Below, piece after piece: positions 8,534 through 17,698 of a stretch of DNA of 64,000 nt. Source of the stretch: JABMNT01 sp048262255. GTDB lineage: Bacteria; Pseudomonadota; Alphaproteobacteria; Rhodospirillales; Casp-alpha2. How positions within the stretch are numbered: the first letter of the stretch is position 1; each line of letters begins with the position of its first letter. The notes under the pieces are model-generated. The model ran no database searches. It worked only from the letters and a program-made list of their open reading frames with translations, and was not told the DNA's origin. The stretch is from the NCBI GenBank assembly GCA_048262255.1, contig JBLXFH010000001.1, positions 310,001-374,000 of the forward strand, read 5' to 3'. Position numbers and translations under genes: made by a program.

Positions 8534-8653
8534 GGATATACCCTCCAAATTAAGCCGGGAATTTAGCGGGAAGTTCCGGCAGGTGCAATCCCTCGATTCA
8601 ATCTGTTTCTAAAGTCTTTTCCCTCCTGATCCCAAAAGCTATGCTCGCGCCCC

Positions 8654-9409
8654 ATGAGCAGAACCGCACGCCCCATTGTTCTTATCCCATCGCGGCTGGC
8701 CTCAACCCGCCTGCCGGACAAGCCGCTCGCCGACATTTGCGGTGAACCGATGATCGTGCATTGCTGGCGTCGCGCCATGGAAGCGGATTTGGGGCCGGTC
8801 GTCGTTGCCTGCGGCGACCAACGTATCAAAGATGCCGTTGAACAGGTTGGCGGACAGGCGGTCATGACGGCTGTTGATCATCCTTCAGGCTCCGACCGGA
8901 TTTTTGAAGCCCTGCAACGGGTCGATTCGGATGGCCGATATGATTCCATTATCAATGTCCAGGGCGATCTGCCGACCATTGACCCAAAAATCATTCAGGC
9001 CTGCTTGGAACCCTTACAGACGGACGGCGTCGACATTTCGACACTGGTCGCCGAAATCACCGAAGAAGAGCAAAAAACCAATCCAAACGTGGTCAAGGCT
9101 GTGCTCGGTTTAAAGAATCACCAGCGGATAGGCCGCGCCCTCTATTTCAGCCGCGCAACCGTACCGACAGGCACCGGTCCGCTGTATCATCACATTGGCC
9201 TGTATGCCTATACCCGCGATGCGCTGAGCCGGTTTGTCGCCTTGCCCCCCGGCGTCCTGGAACAGCGTGAAAAGCTGGAGCAACTGCGCGCTCTGGAAGC
9301 TGGCATGCGGATAGATGCCGCCTGCGTTGACACGGTTCCTTTCGGTGTTGATACTCCGGCTGATCTTGCCCTCGCCCGCCAGATGATTGCACAAGCGGGA
9401 ACTGAATAA
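8654..9409 (+). CDS. kdsB: 3-deoxy-manno-octulosonate cytidylyltransferase
   Basis: A 251-aa enzyme that activates Kdo with CTP to CMP-Kdo for lipopolysaccharide core synthesis in the cytosol. The nucleotide-binding N-terminus IPSRLASTRLPDKPLADI, the INVQGDLP segment (metal and CTP contact) and HIGLYAYTRDAL are typical of KdsB, and the length fits. It is followed 11 bp later by pheA on the same strand, an order conserved in alphaproteobacteria. Its presence shows that the organism makes Kdo-containing LPS. Confidence 0.95.
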   Translation: MSRTARPIVLIPSRLASTRLPDKPLADICGEPMIVHCWRRAMEADLGPVVVACGDQRIKDAVEQVGGQAVMTAVDHPSGSDRIFEALQRVDSDGRYDSIINVQGDLPTIDPKIIQACLEPLQTDGVDISTLVAEITEEEQKTNPNVVKAVLGLKNHQRIGRALYFSRATVPTGTGPLYHHIGLYAYTRDALSRFVALPPGVLEQREKLEQLRALEAGMRIDAACVDTVPFGVDTPADLALARQMIAQAGTE

Positions 9410-9420
9410 CCGGAGTCACC

Positions 9421-10287
9421 ATGTCTACCCCAGATAAAACCATCGCCTTCCAGGGATCGCCTGGTGCCTATTCTGATATGTCCTGCCGCGCTGCCTATCC
9501 GGACATGACAACCCTGTCCTGCCGCACCTTTGAAGACGCCTTCGCCGCCGTGCGCAACGAAGAAGCCGCATTGGCGATGATTCCCATTGATAACACCGTG
9601 GCCGGGCGGGTGGCGGATATCCATCATCTGTTGCCCGATTCCGGTCTTCACATCGTCGGAGAGCATTTCCAACCGGTAAACCATCATCTGCTCGGTGTCC
9701 GGGGAACCAAACTGGCAGATATTACTCATGTCCACAGCCATATTCATGCCTTGAACCAGTGCCGCAATTTTAACCGGGAGCACAATTTGCTGCCTGTCGA
9801 TCATGTGGACACGGCGGGCGCCGCCAAGGACATCGCCACCTGGGGCGATAAAACCCAGGCGTCAATCAGCTCGAAACTGGCCAGCGAGATTTATGACCTC
9901 GATATTCTGGCAAAGGACCTGGAAGACACAGAGCATAACACGACCCGGTTTGTGGTCATGGCGAAAGAACCGCAGACGCCCGATGTCTCCAACAAACACG
10001 TCATGACGACATTTATTTTCCGGGTCCGCAATTTACCCGCTGCCCTTTACAAGGCGATGGGCGGCTTTGCGACCAATGGGGTCAATATGACCAAACTGGA
10101 AAGCTATCTGCGCGGGGATTTTCACGGGGCTGCACAATTTTATGCGGATGTTGAGGGGCATCCAGAAGGGCAGGCTTTAAAGAATGCCTTTGAAGAACTG
10201 CGTTTCTTTACCCACGAAGTTACAATTCTGGGGACCTATCCGTCACACCCTTACCGGTACGAACAGACCGGCTCACAAAGGGAATAA
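9421..10287 (+). CDS. pheA: Prephenate dehydratase
   Basis: A 288-aa monofunctional prephenate dehydratase that converts prephenate to phenylpyruvate in phenylalanine synthesis. Catalytic-domain landmarks are FQGSPGAYSDMS at the N-terminus and the essential TRF motif at residues 175-177 (EHNTTRFVVM). An ACT domain follows (about 195-275) with the ESYL motif at 227-230, the phenylalanine feedback site. There is no chorismate mutase domain. GGAGTCACC precedes the ATG. It probably shares a transcript with kdsB. The 3' end faces the DUF2336 gene with only 14 bp between stops. Confidence 0.95.
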   Translation: MSTPDKTIAFQGSPGAYSDMSCRAAYPDMTTLSCRTFEDAFAAVRNEEAALAMIPIDNTVAGRVADIHHLLPDSGLHIVGEHFQPVNHHLLGVRGTKLADITHVHSHIHALNQCRNFNREHNLLPVDHVDTAGAAKDIATWGDKTQASISSKLASEIYDLDILAKDLEDTEHNTTRFVVMAKEPQTPDVSNKHVMTTFIFRVRNLPAALYKAMGGFATNGVNMTKLESYLRGDFHGAAQFYADVEGHPEGQALKNAFEELRFFTHEVTILGTYPSHPYRYEQTGSQRE

Positions 10288-10301
10288 GGACAGAAACGGG
10301 A

Positions 10302-11585
10302 CTAGAGCAGATCCGACATCACTTCGAACTGCCACTCCATATCTGATTCACTCATCGGATAGGAACCGTCATTTGCGGGTTTCAGTGTTTTGTCTTCGGA
10401 TATCCCGGCAAGGTCTACCTGCAACGGAAGGATTGTCTTTACCGACAGGCCGGCTTTCCAGGCGATAGCGACCATGCCTTTCGGGTCTTTCTGGCGAACC
10501 GCCTTCTCCATGCGGACCGCAGACAAACTGGTCAGCACCGCGAGGGCCGCAACCACAAACTCCCGCTGATTATCGGCGATTGCGCTGCGCACTACTGCTT
10601 CAGTCAATTGCCCGTTTGCGTTCAGCGCACAAGCGTTGGCATAAGCAACCTCCAACGGGGTTTCCCCACTTTCCACTAAAGCCGGGGGCTCCGTTGTTTT
10701 TCCTTCCAGGCGTTCATTCACAACCAGACGGACTTTTTCCATCGTATCCGGTGGAATATCGGTGCGCGAGGTAAGGGCTTTCAACAAATTATCGGCGACA
10801 AACTGGGCCAAATGCATGGCCGCATTCGAAGACAGGGAGGGCCGAGCCACCAGCGGCGCATGCCAGCTTTCAAAGGGTTCCGCTTCATTGATAATTTTAT
10901 CCAGAGTCTCTTCGCGGATTTGCGCGCTTTTGTTCACCAGCAAAAGTCCGATGGCTCCTTCGTCGGAGGTGTCGACAAGCGCGTCGACGACTGTCTCCGA
11001 CACGTTCTTGCGTTTTGAAATGGCGTTCAGGCGGCCCGTCGAACTGCCCCGGTTGATGATTTCGATCAGATCACTGTCTGTGAGGACCGGAGAAAACTCC
11101 AGGACCGGGCTCGCGACCAGAACTTCCGCGTCCCAGGCCAATTGCCGGATGATCTCCGGCGGTGCATCCGCCACGTCTTTCAATGTTTCGGCGATAATTT
11201 GGCGAACCCGGATGACCTGATCGCGGGCCAGCAATTCAAGCGTTTCGTAGGTCAGGATCTTAACCTGATCCTTCTCGTTGGCGGTCAGCCCCGGTGCCAG
11301 TCTTGAAATTTTTGCGGCCAGGTCCGTGCGTACAAGTTCATTTTTATCCTTCGCCAACAACAGATCGGCCTGGGGCGGTGTCGCAGTATTTTTGGCCACT
11401 TCGGCACGCACAGCGGCGGAGGGATCATCGGTCAGAAAATACAGGATTTCCGGGCGCAACTCCGACTGGCTGGCCAGTTCGCGACGGATTTCAGCGTCTT
11501 CATGACCGGCCAGTTCTTTTGACTGCTCGTAGGACACATCCCGGCCCTTACCGGAACCAAACAATTTTCCGATGATGCTTTTCAT
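10302..11585 (-). CDS. DUF2336 domain protein (second of a tandem pair)
   Basis: A 427-aa protein of the DUF2336 family, of unknown biochemical function and mostly found in alphaproteobacteria. It is built of helical HEAT-like repeats: recurring segments such as LAGHEDAEIRRELASQ, LTDDPSAAVRAEVAKN and LAKDKNELVRTDLAAKI in the first 100 residues, and the family core SPVLTDSDLIEIINRG near residue 165. No signal peptide or membrane helix, so cytosolic. Its ATG overlaps the stop of its paralogue by 4 bases (ATGA), implying coupled translation and possibly a complex. Three genes in line (GGDEF enzyme, DUF2336, DUF2336) suggest a link to c-di-GMP signalling (inference). Confidence 0.85.
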   Translation of the reverse strand: MKSIIGKLFGSGKGRDVSYEQSKELAGHEDAEIRRELASQSELRPEILYFLTDDPSAAVRAEVAKNTATPPQADLLLAKDKNELVRTDLAAKISRLAPGLTANEKDQVKILTYETLELLARDQVIRVRQIIAETLKDVADAPPEIIRQLAWDAEVLVASPVLEFSPVLTDSDLIEIINRGSSTGRLNAISKRKNVSETVVDALVDTSDEGAIGLLLVNKSAQIREETLDKIINEAEPFESWHAPLVARPSLSSNAAMHLAQFVADNLLKALTSRTDIPPDTMEKVRLVVNERLEGKTTEPPALVESGETPLEVAYANACALNANGQLTEAVVRSAIADNQREFVVAALAVLTSLSAVRMEKAVRQKDPKGMVAIAWKAGLSVKTILPLQVDLAGISEDKTLKPANDGSYPMSESDMEWQFEVMSDLL

Positions 11586-12889
11586 GATTTCGCTTCCGCT
11601 CCCTTAATCGGTCGGCTGGCAAGCTTGGTATGAAATTCAATTTGCCATTCGGCATCTTCCTGCGTCATTGGATAGCCGCCTTCGTCCGGTTGAATAACCT
11701 CACTTGGTGGAATGCGCCCCATGCGTTGCTGAATTTTGATGAGCGATGCAGCCGGGATATTAGAAAGCAGGCAAAGGGCAGCAATGCCTTTGGCGTTTTG
11801 ATCTTTAAAAATCTTCTTCACAATATCTACATCAACACCCGTATTGACGACCAACGTTGCAAGAACAAAGGAGTAGTCATCCGCCTCAAGCGCCCTCGAG
11901 ACCATATCGCCATCGAGTTTGCGGCTCTTGAACAGCCGCCGGACCATGGCGAGAGGTGGGTCAATCACCAAAAAATCATGATTTGCGGTGGAAAGATTGT
12001 CTTCACTTTCAACAGTAAATTCAGCCTCTTGCAGGCGTTTTTTGACCACCCGCTTCACTTCAGTCATGGTTGATTCTTCAATATCATCGCGACCCTGGAG
12101 TTCTTCGAGCAGGTTATTGGCGACAAAATTGGCGAGGCGTGAGGTTGCGGCATGCGACAGTCCGTGTCTAGAGACCAAAGGCGCATGCCAATACTCAATG
12201 CTCTCGGCGCGGCCAACCAGATCATCCAGAGTCGCCTCCAGAATCTGTGCGCCGGTATTGCTCAACAAGTCGCCAATGGCGCTGATGTCATCTGTTGCGA
12301 TAATGGCTTCGGAAACCAGGGAATTGACGGCCTGACGCTTTGAAATTGCGTTTCGCGCGCCTGACGCCGACGGGGCTTCGATAATCCTTATCAAATCATC
12401 ATCCGTCAAAACTGGCGAGTGCTGCAGAACCGGTCCACTGACCAGAATTTCTGGATCGCCAGCCATTTTGAGGATGATATCACCAGGTGCCCCGGGAACG
12501 TCTTTGATCGCCAGGGCCAAGGCCCGACGAACGGCGGTTATCTGGTCATTGGCCAGACGGGACAGCGCCTCAAGCGACATCTGGCGGGATTTCTCGCTGA
12601 CCTCGTCTTTTGGTTTTTCGTAGGATTTGGCAATTTTGGCAGCCAGTTGGGAGCGCACGTCATCCGCCTGGTCATTGGCCAAAAGCAGGTGCGTATGGTC
12701 TGGCGCCGCTTCATTATTGGCGACAATACGCCGCACTTCCGCGTCGCTATCCTCGGCCAGATAATAGAGCAATTCTGGTGGGATATCAGCGCGCCGGGCC
12801 AATGCCGCACGAACGGATGGATCCTCGCTTCTCGCAAGAACCTTCGAAGCCTCGTAATCTAACGGACCGTCACGGTCATCGACGCTCAT
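11582..12889 (-). CDS. DUF2336 domain protein (first of a tandem pair)
   Basis: A 435-aa DUF2336 protein, paralogous to the gene just downstream. Shared framework: LARSEDPSVRAALARRADIP, LAEDSDAEVRRIVANNEAAP, QLAAKIAKS and SPVLTDDDLIRIIEAPSASG, then the same C-terminal pattern ending in a DAEWQIEF-like motif (DMEWQFEV in the paralogue). Sequence between these blocks has drifted, so the duplication is old. The helical-repeat build suggests protein binding. It starts 30 bp after the diguanylate cyclase gene stops. Function unknown; a scaffold or effector partner for the cyclase is a guess from gene order only. Confidence 0.85.
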   Translation of the reverse strand: MSVDDRDGPLDYEASKVLARSEDPSVRAALARRADIPPELLYYLAEDSDAEVRRIVANNEAAPDHTHLLLANDQADDVRSQLAAKIAKSYEKPKDEVSEKSRQMSLEALSRLANDQITAVRRALALAIKDVPGAPGDIILKMAGDPEILVSGPVLQHSPVLTDDDLIRIIEAPSASGARNAISKRQAVNSLVSEAIIATDDISAIGDLLSNTGAQILEATLDDLVGRAESIEYWHAPLVSRHGLSHAATSRLANFVANNLLEELQGRDDIEESTMTEVKRVVKKRLQEAEFTVESEDNLSTANHDFLVIDPPLAMVRRLFKSRKLDGDMVSRALEADDYSFVLATLVVNTGVDVDIVKKIFKDQNAKGIAALCLLSNIPAASLIKIQQRMGRIPPSEVIQPDEGGYPMTQEDAEWQIEFHTKLASRPIKGAEAKS

Positions 12890-12919
12890 CGTACGTTGAT
12901 TCCTGCCCTTATAGGTTTT

Positions 12920-14638
12920 TTATTCGGACTTGTTCACCGGCTTATCAGGAGAATTTGCCATGAGAAACCCACCTTTTCCTGCTTTTTTTACTGCATACAT
13001 AGCTTCATCGGCACGGGCAAGCATGCCGTCGAAAGATTCACCCGCATTGGGGTCATAAATGGCGACGCCAACGGAAATCCCCAGTGGGTGCTCATCATTA
13101 CCGGAAAACTGTGCCATCGACTTGCTTGCTTCAATCAGGGCTCCAGCCCGGTTTTCAGTAACTTCCGGAGCAATGCCATCCAGCCACATGGCAAACTCGT
13201 CGCCACCCAAACGTGCGATCACGTCACCTGGCCGTGAGAAATCCATAAGCAGGTCGCGCAAAAACAGAATCGCATCGTCGCCCGCCTGATGGCCGTGAAT
13301 ATCATTAACCAGTTTGAAATTGTCCATATCCACATAAAACAGCGCAGCGGTTTCGCGGCTTCGGTTCAACCGCGACAGGCGCCTTGGTAATTCTTCTTCA
13401 AAAAATGCCCGCCTGTTCAGCAGGCCTGTCATGCTGTCGGTTCGCGACAGGGCGACAATCCGCTCATGATTTGCGATTTGCTCGTTGGCAATGCCCAACT
13501 GGTTGGCAATATCTCCCAACAGGATTTTGAGGTCATCCGCCCAGGTGCCGTCGGCACCCGGCATCCAGATCCCGATGGCCCCGTTAATCACATTTCGATA
13601 ATGGGTGGCAACAACGATGAATTTCCAGTCACCTGCGGTAAATTCGTTGACCTCACCGTTGGCACCTAAACTGGTCAGGTTATCATTCAACGCTTCCGTT
13701 CCATGCGTATTCCCATATTCGGCGGCAACGCCAAACTGCCCGTTTTGGGTGAGCCGGTATATGCGGCATCCAGCGACTTCCAGCGCCCGTGTCGCCGCAG
13801 TGGCGGCGGCAGAAAGCATGTTTTCAGGCTCCAGCTCATCGCGGATCATGCTCACAATATAGCTCAATATCTGTTCGCGATGGCGCGCCCGGGTCAGGGC
13901 CGATTCGTTTTCCCGCTCCGTTGTGACATCGCGGCAAATGCCGCGCATCCCGCACCAGACCTCGTTATCGTCACTTCCGCTGAACAGAGGGACACAGGAA
14001 AGCATCATGCACGATTGCGACCCGTCCTTGTGGCGGAACCAGATTTCCACATTGTCCAGCGGGCGGCGGCTTTGAAAAGGCAGGGGTGTAAAGTTTTCCG
14101 GATTCACAATAAAATCTGCAGCATTCCGATCAACCAGTTCGTCCGCCGCATACCCGACGGCGCCATTTGGCGAAACGAACTGAAAAACGCCATCTACGGA
14201 TGTCTCCCAGCAAAAATCGCTGGAAATCTCCACCAGATCCTTATAGCGCTGGCGGGATTCGACAAGCGCGCTTCTCAGGTTTTTCTCCATGGTTTGGTCG
14301 CGGGCCATAACCAGAAAACGACCGCTTTCAACGGGAACTACCGTCAGATCCAGCGTGATTTCACCTTGCGAACTGTCGAGCTTGACGGTCCCCGCCGACA
14401 CCGTATGGACGCCGTTGGCCTTGCTGACAAGATCGCGAATTTCCGGAATGGCGCCATGCGAGATCAGGGCTTTCAACCCTTCCCCTTTGTCATTGGCACG
14501 AAAAACCTTGCAGTCCGCAGCGATGAGTACGGCCGCCCCCGGATAGCCCGCCAGCAAAACGTCTCCGTCATCATGCAATGGCACGAATGCGCTTTCACTG
14601 ACTTCGCCTTGCGGCTGTGCATCAACATCTTCGCTCAT
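12920..14638 (-). CDS. PAS-GAF-GGDEF diguanylate cyclase
   Basis: A 572-aa cytosolic signalling enzyme predicted to make c-di-GMP from two GTP. An N-terminal PAS-like region (about 25-115) is followed by a clear PAS/PAC unit (about 125-240, ending WCGMRGICRDVTTERE), a GAF-like domain (about 258-390) and a GGDEF domain (about 395-565). The active-site motif GGDEF lies at 478-482 and is intact. The inhibitory I-site RPGD sits exactly five residues before it, so product feedback is likely. No EAL domain. The ATG at 14638 (MSEDVDAQ) is preferred over a TTG three codons earlier. First gene of a probable operon with two DUF2336 genes. Confidence 0.92.
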   Translation of the reverse strand: MSEDVDAQPQGEVSESAFVPLHDDGDVLLAGYPGAAVLIAADCKVFRANDKGEGLKALISHGAIPEIRDLVSKANGVHTVSAGTVKLDSSQGEITLDLTVVPVESGRFLVMARDQTMEKNLRSALVESRQRYKDLVEISSDFCWETSVDGVFQFVSPNGAVGYAADELVDRNAADFIVNPENFTPLPFQSRRPLDNVEIWFRHKDGSQSCMMLSCVPLFSGSDDNEVWCGMRGICRDVTTERENESALTRARHREQILSYIVSMIRDELEPENMLSAAATAATRALEVAGCRIYRLTQNGQFGVAAEYGNTHGTEALNDNLTSLGANGEVNEFTAGDWKFIVVATHYRNVINGAIGIWMPGADGTWADDLKILLGDIANQLGIANEQIANHERIVALSRTDSMTGLLNRRAFFEEELPRRLSRLNRSRETAALFYVDMDNFKLVNDIHGHQAGDDAILFLRDLLMDFSRPGDVIARLGGDEFAMWLDGIAPEVTENRAGALIEASKSMAQFSGNDEHPLGISVGVAIYDPNAGESFDGMLARADEAMYAVKKAGKGGFLMANSPDKPVNKSE

Positions 14639-14705
14639 CGAACCCAAACGCCCCTCAATTCAAACCCGGCATGCTTGTTTAGCGTTGGCCGCTTTCGTTT
14701 TCTCT

Positions 14706-14721
14706 ATACACATAAGTGTAT
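14706..14721. promoter_or_regulatory. Inverted repeat in divergent promoter region
   Basis: ATACAC-ATAA-GTGTAT, six-base arms around a four-base centre, lies between the divergent starts of the diguanylate cyclase (14638) and the nucleotidase (14836). It sits about 68 bp upstream of the cyclase start, a plausible operator position. No regulator can be assigned. Confidence 0.35.
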
Positions 14722-14835
14722 GCGATATGAGATTCTACTGCCAGCATTACAGCTTGTCTTGCTTTTCGTCCTATCATGTCTGATGAATCTTAAAATATAC
14801 TTGCATCCCGCAATTCTGAACAATGAAATACTGCA

Positions 14836-15570
14836 ATGACCGAAAGCCAGGAAAATCCAATTTTATTTCAACCGCTTGATGCTGTCGAAACCTGGGTGTT
14901 TGATCTCGACAACACCCTCTATCCGGCGTCTTCGCGACTGTTTGATCAGGTTGACCGGAAAATAACCCAGTTCATCATGCAGGCCCTTGATCTGGAATGG
15001 GGTGAAGCGCACAAAAAGCAGAAAGCCTTTTTCCGTGAGTATGGAACGACCCTAAACGGCATGATGCAAATGCACGGAACGCAACCCGAGGAATATCTGG
15101 ATTACGTCCACAATATCGACTTGAGCCCGATCCCGCATGCGCCGGATCTGGGCGAAGCCCTTGAGCAGCTGCCCGGGCGCAAGGTGATTTTCACCAATGG
15201 GTCAACGGATCACGCTAAAAACGTCATGCAGAAACTCGGCGTAACCCGGCATTTCGATGGCATTTTCGATATCGTCGATTGCCAGTTCACGCCAAAACCG
15301 GAACGCAGCGTGTACGAAAAAATGATCAAGGCCTTTGACATCAATCCGCTGTCTGCCGTGATGATTGAAGATATGGCCCGCAACCTGGCACCGGCGGCGG
15401 CTTTGGGCATGACCACGGTTTGGGTACGCACCGACACAGCCTGGGCGGTGGAGGGTTCCGATGCAGATCACATCCACCATATCATTGATGATCTGGCGCC
15501 ATGGCTGAAGGCGCTGGTTGCACGCGAGCGCGAACAAAAGATGCAGCCCACCCCAAACCATCAAATATAA
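14836..15570 (+). CDS. HAD-superfamily pyrimidine 5'-nucleotidase
   Basis: A 244-aa HAD phosphatase of the Sdt1/pyrimidine-5'-nucleotidase type. Motif I is VFDLDNTLYPASSRLF (nucleophile Asp and acid Asp), motif II IFTNGSTDHA, and motifs III/IV PKPERSVYEKM with MIEDMARNL. The family dephosphorylates UMP, CMP and related nucleotides, and is regularly found next to dapD in alphaproteobacteria. Cytosolic. No ribosome site stands out before the ATG at 14836. dapD follows 104 bp later. Confidence 0.88.
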   Translation: MTESQENPILFQPLDAVETWVFDLDNTLYPASSRLFDQVDRKITQFIMQALDLEWGEAHKKQKAFFREYGTTLNGMMQMHGTQPEEYLDYVHNIDLSPIPHAPDLGEALEQLPGRKVIFTNGSTDHAKNVMQKLGVTRHFDGIFDIVDCQFTPKPERSVYEKMIKAFDINPLSAVMIEDMARNLAPAAALGMTTVWVRTDTAWAVEGSDADHIHHIIDDLAPWLKALVAREREQKMQPTPNHQI

Positions 15571-15674
15571 ACAGGCGGAATCACCGCCAGAATATTGACA
15601 GTTGGCCGCCCTTCGCGCATGTTCCCGCGATTATTTCTCGACTCCATATTGCAGACAACACAGGACACCACACA

Positions 15675-16517
15675 ATGAGCACATCCGATTTACAGACGGC
15701 CATTGACGCCGCATGGGAAGCCCGCGACCAAATCTCGACGGAAACCAAAGGTGAGGTCCGCGACGCAGTCGAATCTGCCCTGAATTTGATGGATAGTGGC
15801 AAAGCCCGTGTGGCCGAGAAGACCGATGCCGGCTGGCAGGTCAATCAGTGGCTCAAAAAAGCCGTTCTGCTGTCTTTTCGCCTGCAGGATATGGCCCCCA
15901 TTTCCGGCGGTCCCGGCGGGTCATCCTGGTTTGACAAAGTCCCGTCGAAATTTGACGGCATGGACGATGCAGCCTTTCGCAAAGCCGGTTTTCGCGCCGT
16001 TCCCAACTGCATCGTGCGGCGCTCCGCCTACATTGCGCCGAGCGTTGTTCTGATGCCGAGTTTTGTCAATCTGGGTGCCTATGTAGACAGCGGCACCATG
16101 GTTGACACCTGGGTCACGGTTGGCTCCTGTGCGCAAATCGGCAAGGACGTGCATTTGTCCGGCGGTGTCGGTATTGGCGGCGTACTGGAACCGCTCCAGG
16201 CCGATCCGGTTATCGTTGAAGATAATTGTTTTATCGGGGCACGTTCTGAAGTTGTTGAAGGTGTGATTGTTGAAGAAGGCTCGGTCCTGTCGATGGGCGT
16301 TTTCATTAGTGCTTCAACAAAAATCATCGACCGTTCAACAGGTGAGATCTTCTATGGCCGGGTTCCAGCCTATTCGGTTGTTGTCCCAGGCTCCATGCCG
16401 GGTAAGCCGCTGCCGGACGGCACGCCGGGCCCGTCGCTTTATTGTGCGGTCATCGTCAAGCGGGTTGACGCGCAAACCCGCTCGAAAACCTCTATCAATG
16501 ATTTGTTGCGCGATTAG
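15675..16517 (+). CDS. dapD: 2,3,4,5-tetrahydropyridine-2,6-dicarboxylate N-succinyltransferase
   Basis: A 280-aa acyltransferase that succinylates tetrahydrodipicolinate, a step of the succinylase route to meso-diaminopimelate and lysine. The left-handed beta-helix is visible as hexapeptide-like repeats from about residue 110 to 230 (VLMPSFVNLGAYVDSGTMVD, GVGIGGVLEP, NCFIGARSEVVEG). I place the start at ATG 15675 (MSTSDLQTAIDAAWE), as in other DapD; the reading frame stays open 58 codons further upstream but that part has no family similarity. dapE follows 26 bp later. Confidence 0.96.
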   Translation: MSTSDLQTAIDAAWEARDQISTETKGEVRDAVESALNLMDSGKARVAEKTDAGWQVNQWLKKAVLLSFRLQDMAPISGGPGGSSWFDKVPSKFDGMDDAAFRKAGFRAVPNCIVRRSAYIAPSVVLMPSFVNLGAYVDSGTMVDTWVTVGSCAQIGKDVHLSGGVGIGGVLEPLQADPVIVEDNCFIGARSEVVEGVIVEEGSVLSMGVFISASTKIIDRSTGEIFYGRVPAYSVVVPGSMPGKPLPDGTPGPSLYCAVIVKRVDAQTRSKTSINDLLRD

Positions 16518-16543
16518 TCTGCAGTTTCCGTAAAGGCCAGTCC

Positions 16544-17698
16544 ATGTCGATAGACCCCCTTCAGTTTAGTCAGGATCTCATCCGATGCCCGAGCGTTACA
16601 CCGCTTGAGGAGGGGGCTCTCGACGTCCTTCAGGCAAAGCTGGAAGGGCTGGGATTCCAGTGCACACGCCTTCCCTTTGCCGAAGCGGGGACACCCGACG
16701 TCGACAACCTCTATGCCCGTCTCGGCACCGCAGCGCCGAATTTCTGTTTTGCCGGTCATACGGATGTCGTGCCCATCGGCGATCCCTCCGATTGGTCGGT
16801 CGACCCCTTTGCCGCCGAGATCAAGGATGGGCACCTGTTCGGGCGTGGCGCTTCCGATATGAAGTGCGCCATTGCCTGTTTCGTTGCTGCCGTTTCACGG
16901 GTTCTTGAGGTCACCGGGGGTAACCTGCCCGGGTCCGTCAGTTTCCTGATCACCGGAGATGAAGAAGGTCCCGCCATCAACGGCACACGCAAAATGCTCG
17001 ACTGGCTGAAAGCCAACGGCGAAGCGGTTGACCATTGTCTTGTGGGAGAACCGACCAGCGTTGACCAGGTTGGTGATATGGCCAAGATTGGCCGTCGCGG
17101 CAGTATGAATGCGACCCTCAATGTGTACGGGACCCAGGGCCATGTCGCTTATCCTCATCTGGCCGACAATCCGGTGCCCCGACTGCTTAAATTCCTGACC
17201 GATGTGAATACAGCCATCCTTGACGAAGGTACGGATTTTTTCCAACCCAGCAATCTGGAAGTCACCAACATCGAGATTGGCAACGACGCAACCAATATCA
17301 TTCCGTCGAAAGCCCAGGCGCGGCTCAATATCCGCTTCAACGACCAGCATTCCGGCGAAAGCCTGAGCGCCTTTCTGGAACAGCACCGCCAAAACATCCC
17401 GGGCCAGCACGATATGGAGATTTCCATTTCCGGCGAATCTTTTCTGACCCCGCCCGGCAAGCTTAGCGAGCTGATCAGCACCGCCATACATACAGTGACC
17501 GGTCTTGAAACGGACCTGAGCACCACCGGCGGCACGTCCGATGCCCGTTTCATCAAGGACATCTGCCCGGTTGCCGAATTTGGCATGCGCAATGCGACAG
17601 CCCATAAGGTGGATGAAAACGTCAGCCTGAGCGATATCACGACGCTTGCAGACATATACGAAGCCCTTCTTTCCGGATATTTCGGCATTCAGAAATGA
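16544..17698 (+). CDS. dapE: Succinyl-diaminopimelate desuccinylase
   Basis: A 384-aa M20 zinc metallohydrolase that removes succinate from N-succinyl-LL-diaminopimelate. Metal ligands are seen in FAGHTDVVPIG (His), RGASDMKCA (Asp) and TGDEEGPA (catalytic Glu and metal Glu), with the dimerisation domain between about 180 and 290. A late conserved segment, STTGGTSDARFIKD, is characteristic of DapE. It forms a unit with dapD, and its stop overlaps the next gene's ATG by four bases (ATGA). Confidence 0.96.
   Translation: MSIDPLQFSQDLIRCPSVTPLEEGALDVLQAKLEGLGFQCTRLPFAEAGTPDVDNLYARLGTAAPNFCFAGHTDVVPIGDPSDWSVDPFAAEIKDGHLFGRGASDMKCAIACFVAAVSRVLEVTGGNLPGSVSFLITGDEEGPAINGTRKMLDWLKANGEAVDHCLVGEPTSVDQVGDMAKIGRRGSMNATLNVYGTQGHVAYPHLADNPVPRLLKFLTDVNTAILDEGTDFFQPSNLEVTNIEIGNDATNIIPSKAQARLNIRFNDQHSGESLSAFLEQHRQNIPGQHDMEISISGESFLTPPGKLSELISTAIHTVTGLETDLSTTGGTSDARFIKDICPVAEFGMRNATAHKVDENVSLSDITTLADIYEALLSGYFGIQK

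Noticed and set aside
13703..14839. Open frame of 378 codons on the plus strand
   Set aside because: Antisense to the PAS-GAF-GGDEF gene, with composition typical of a shadow frame. Its start region is inside the intact cyclase.
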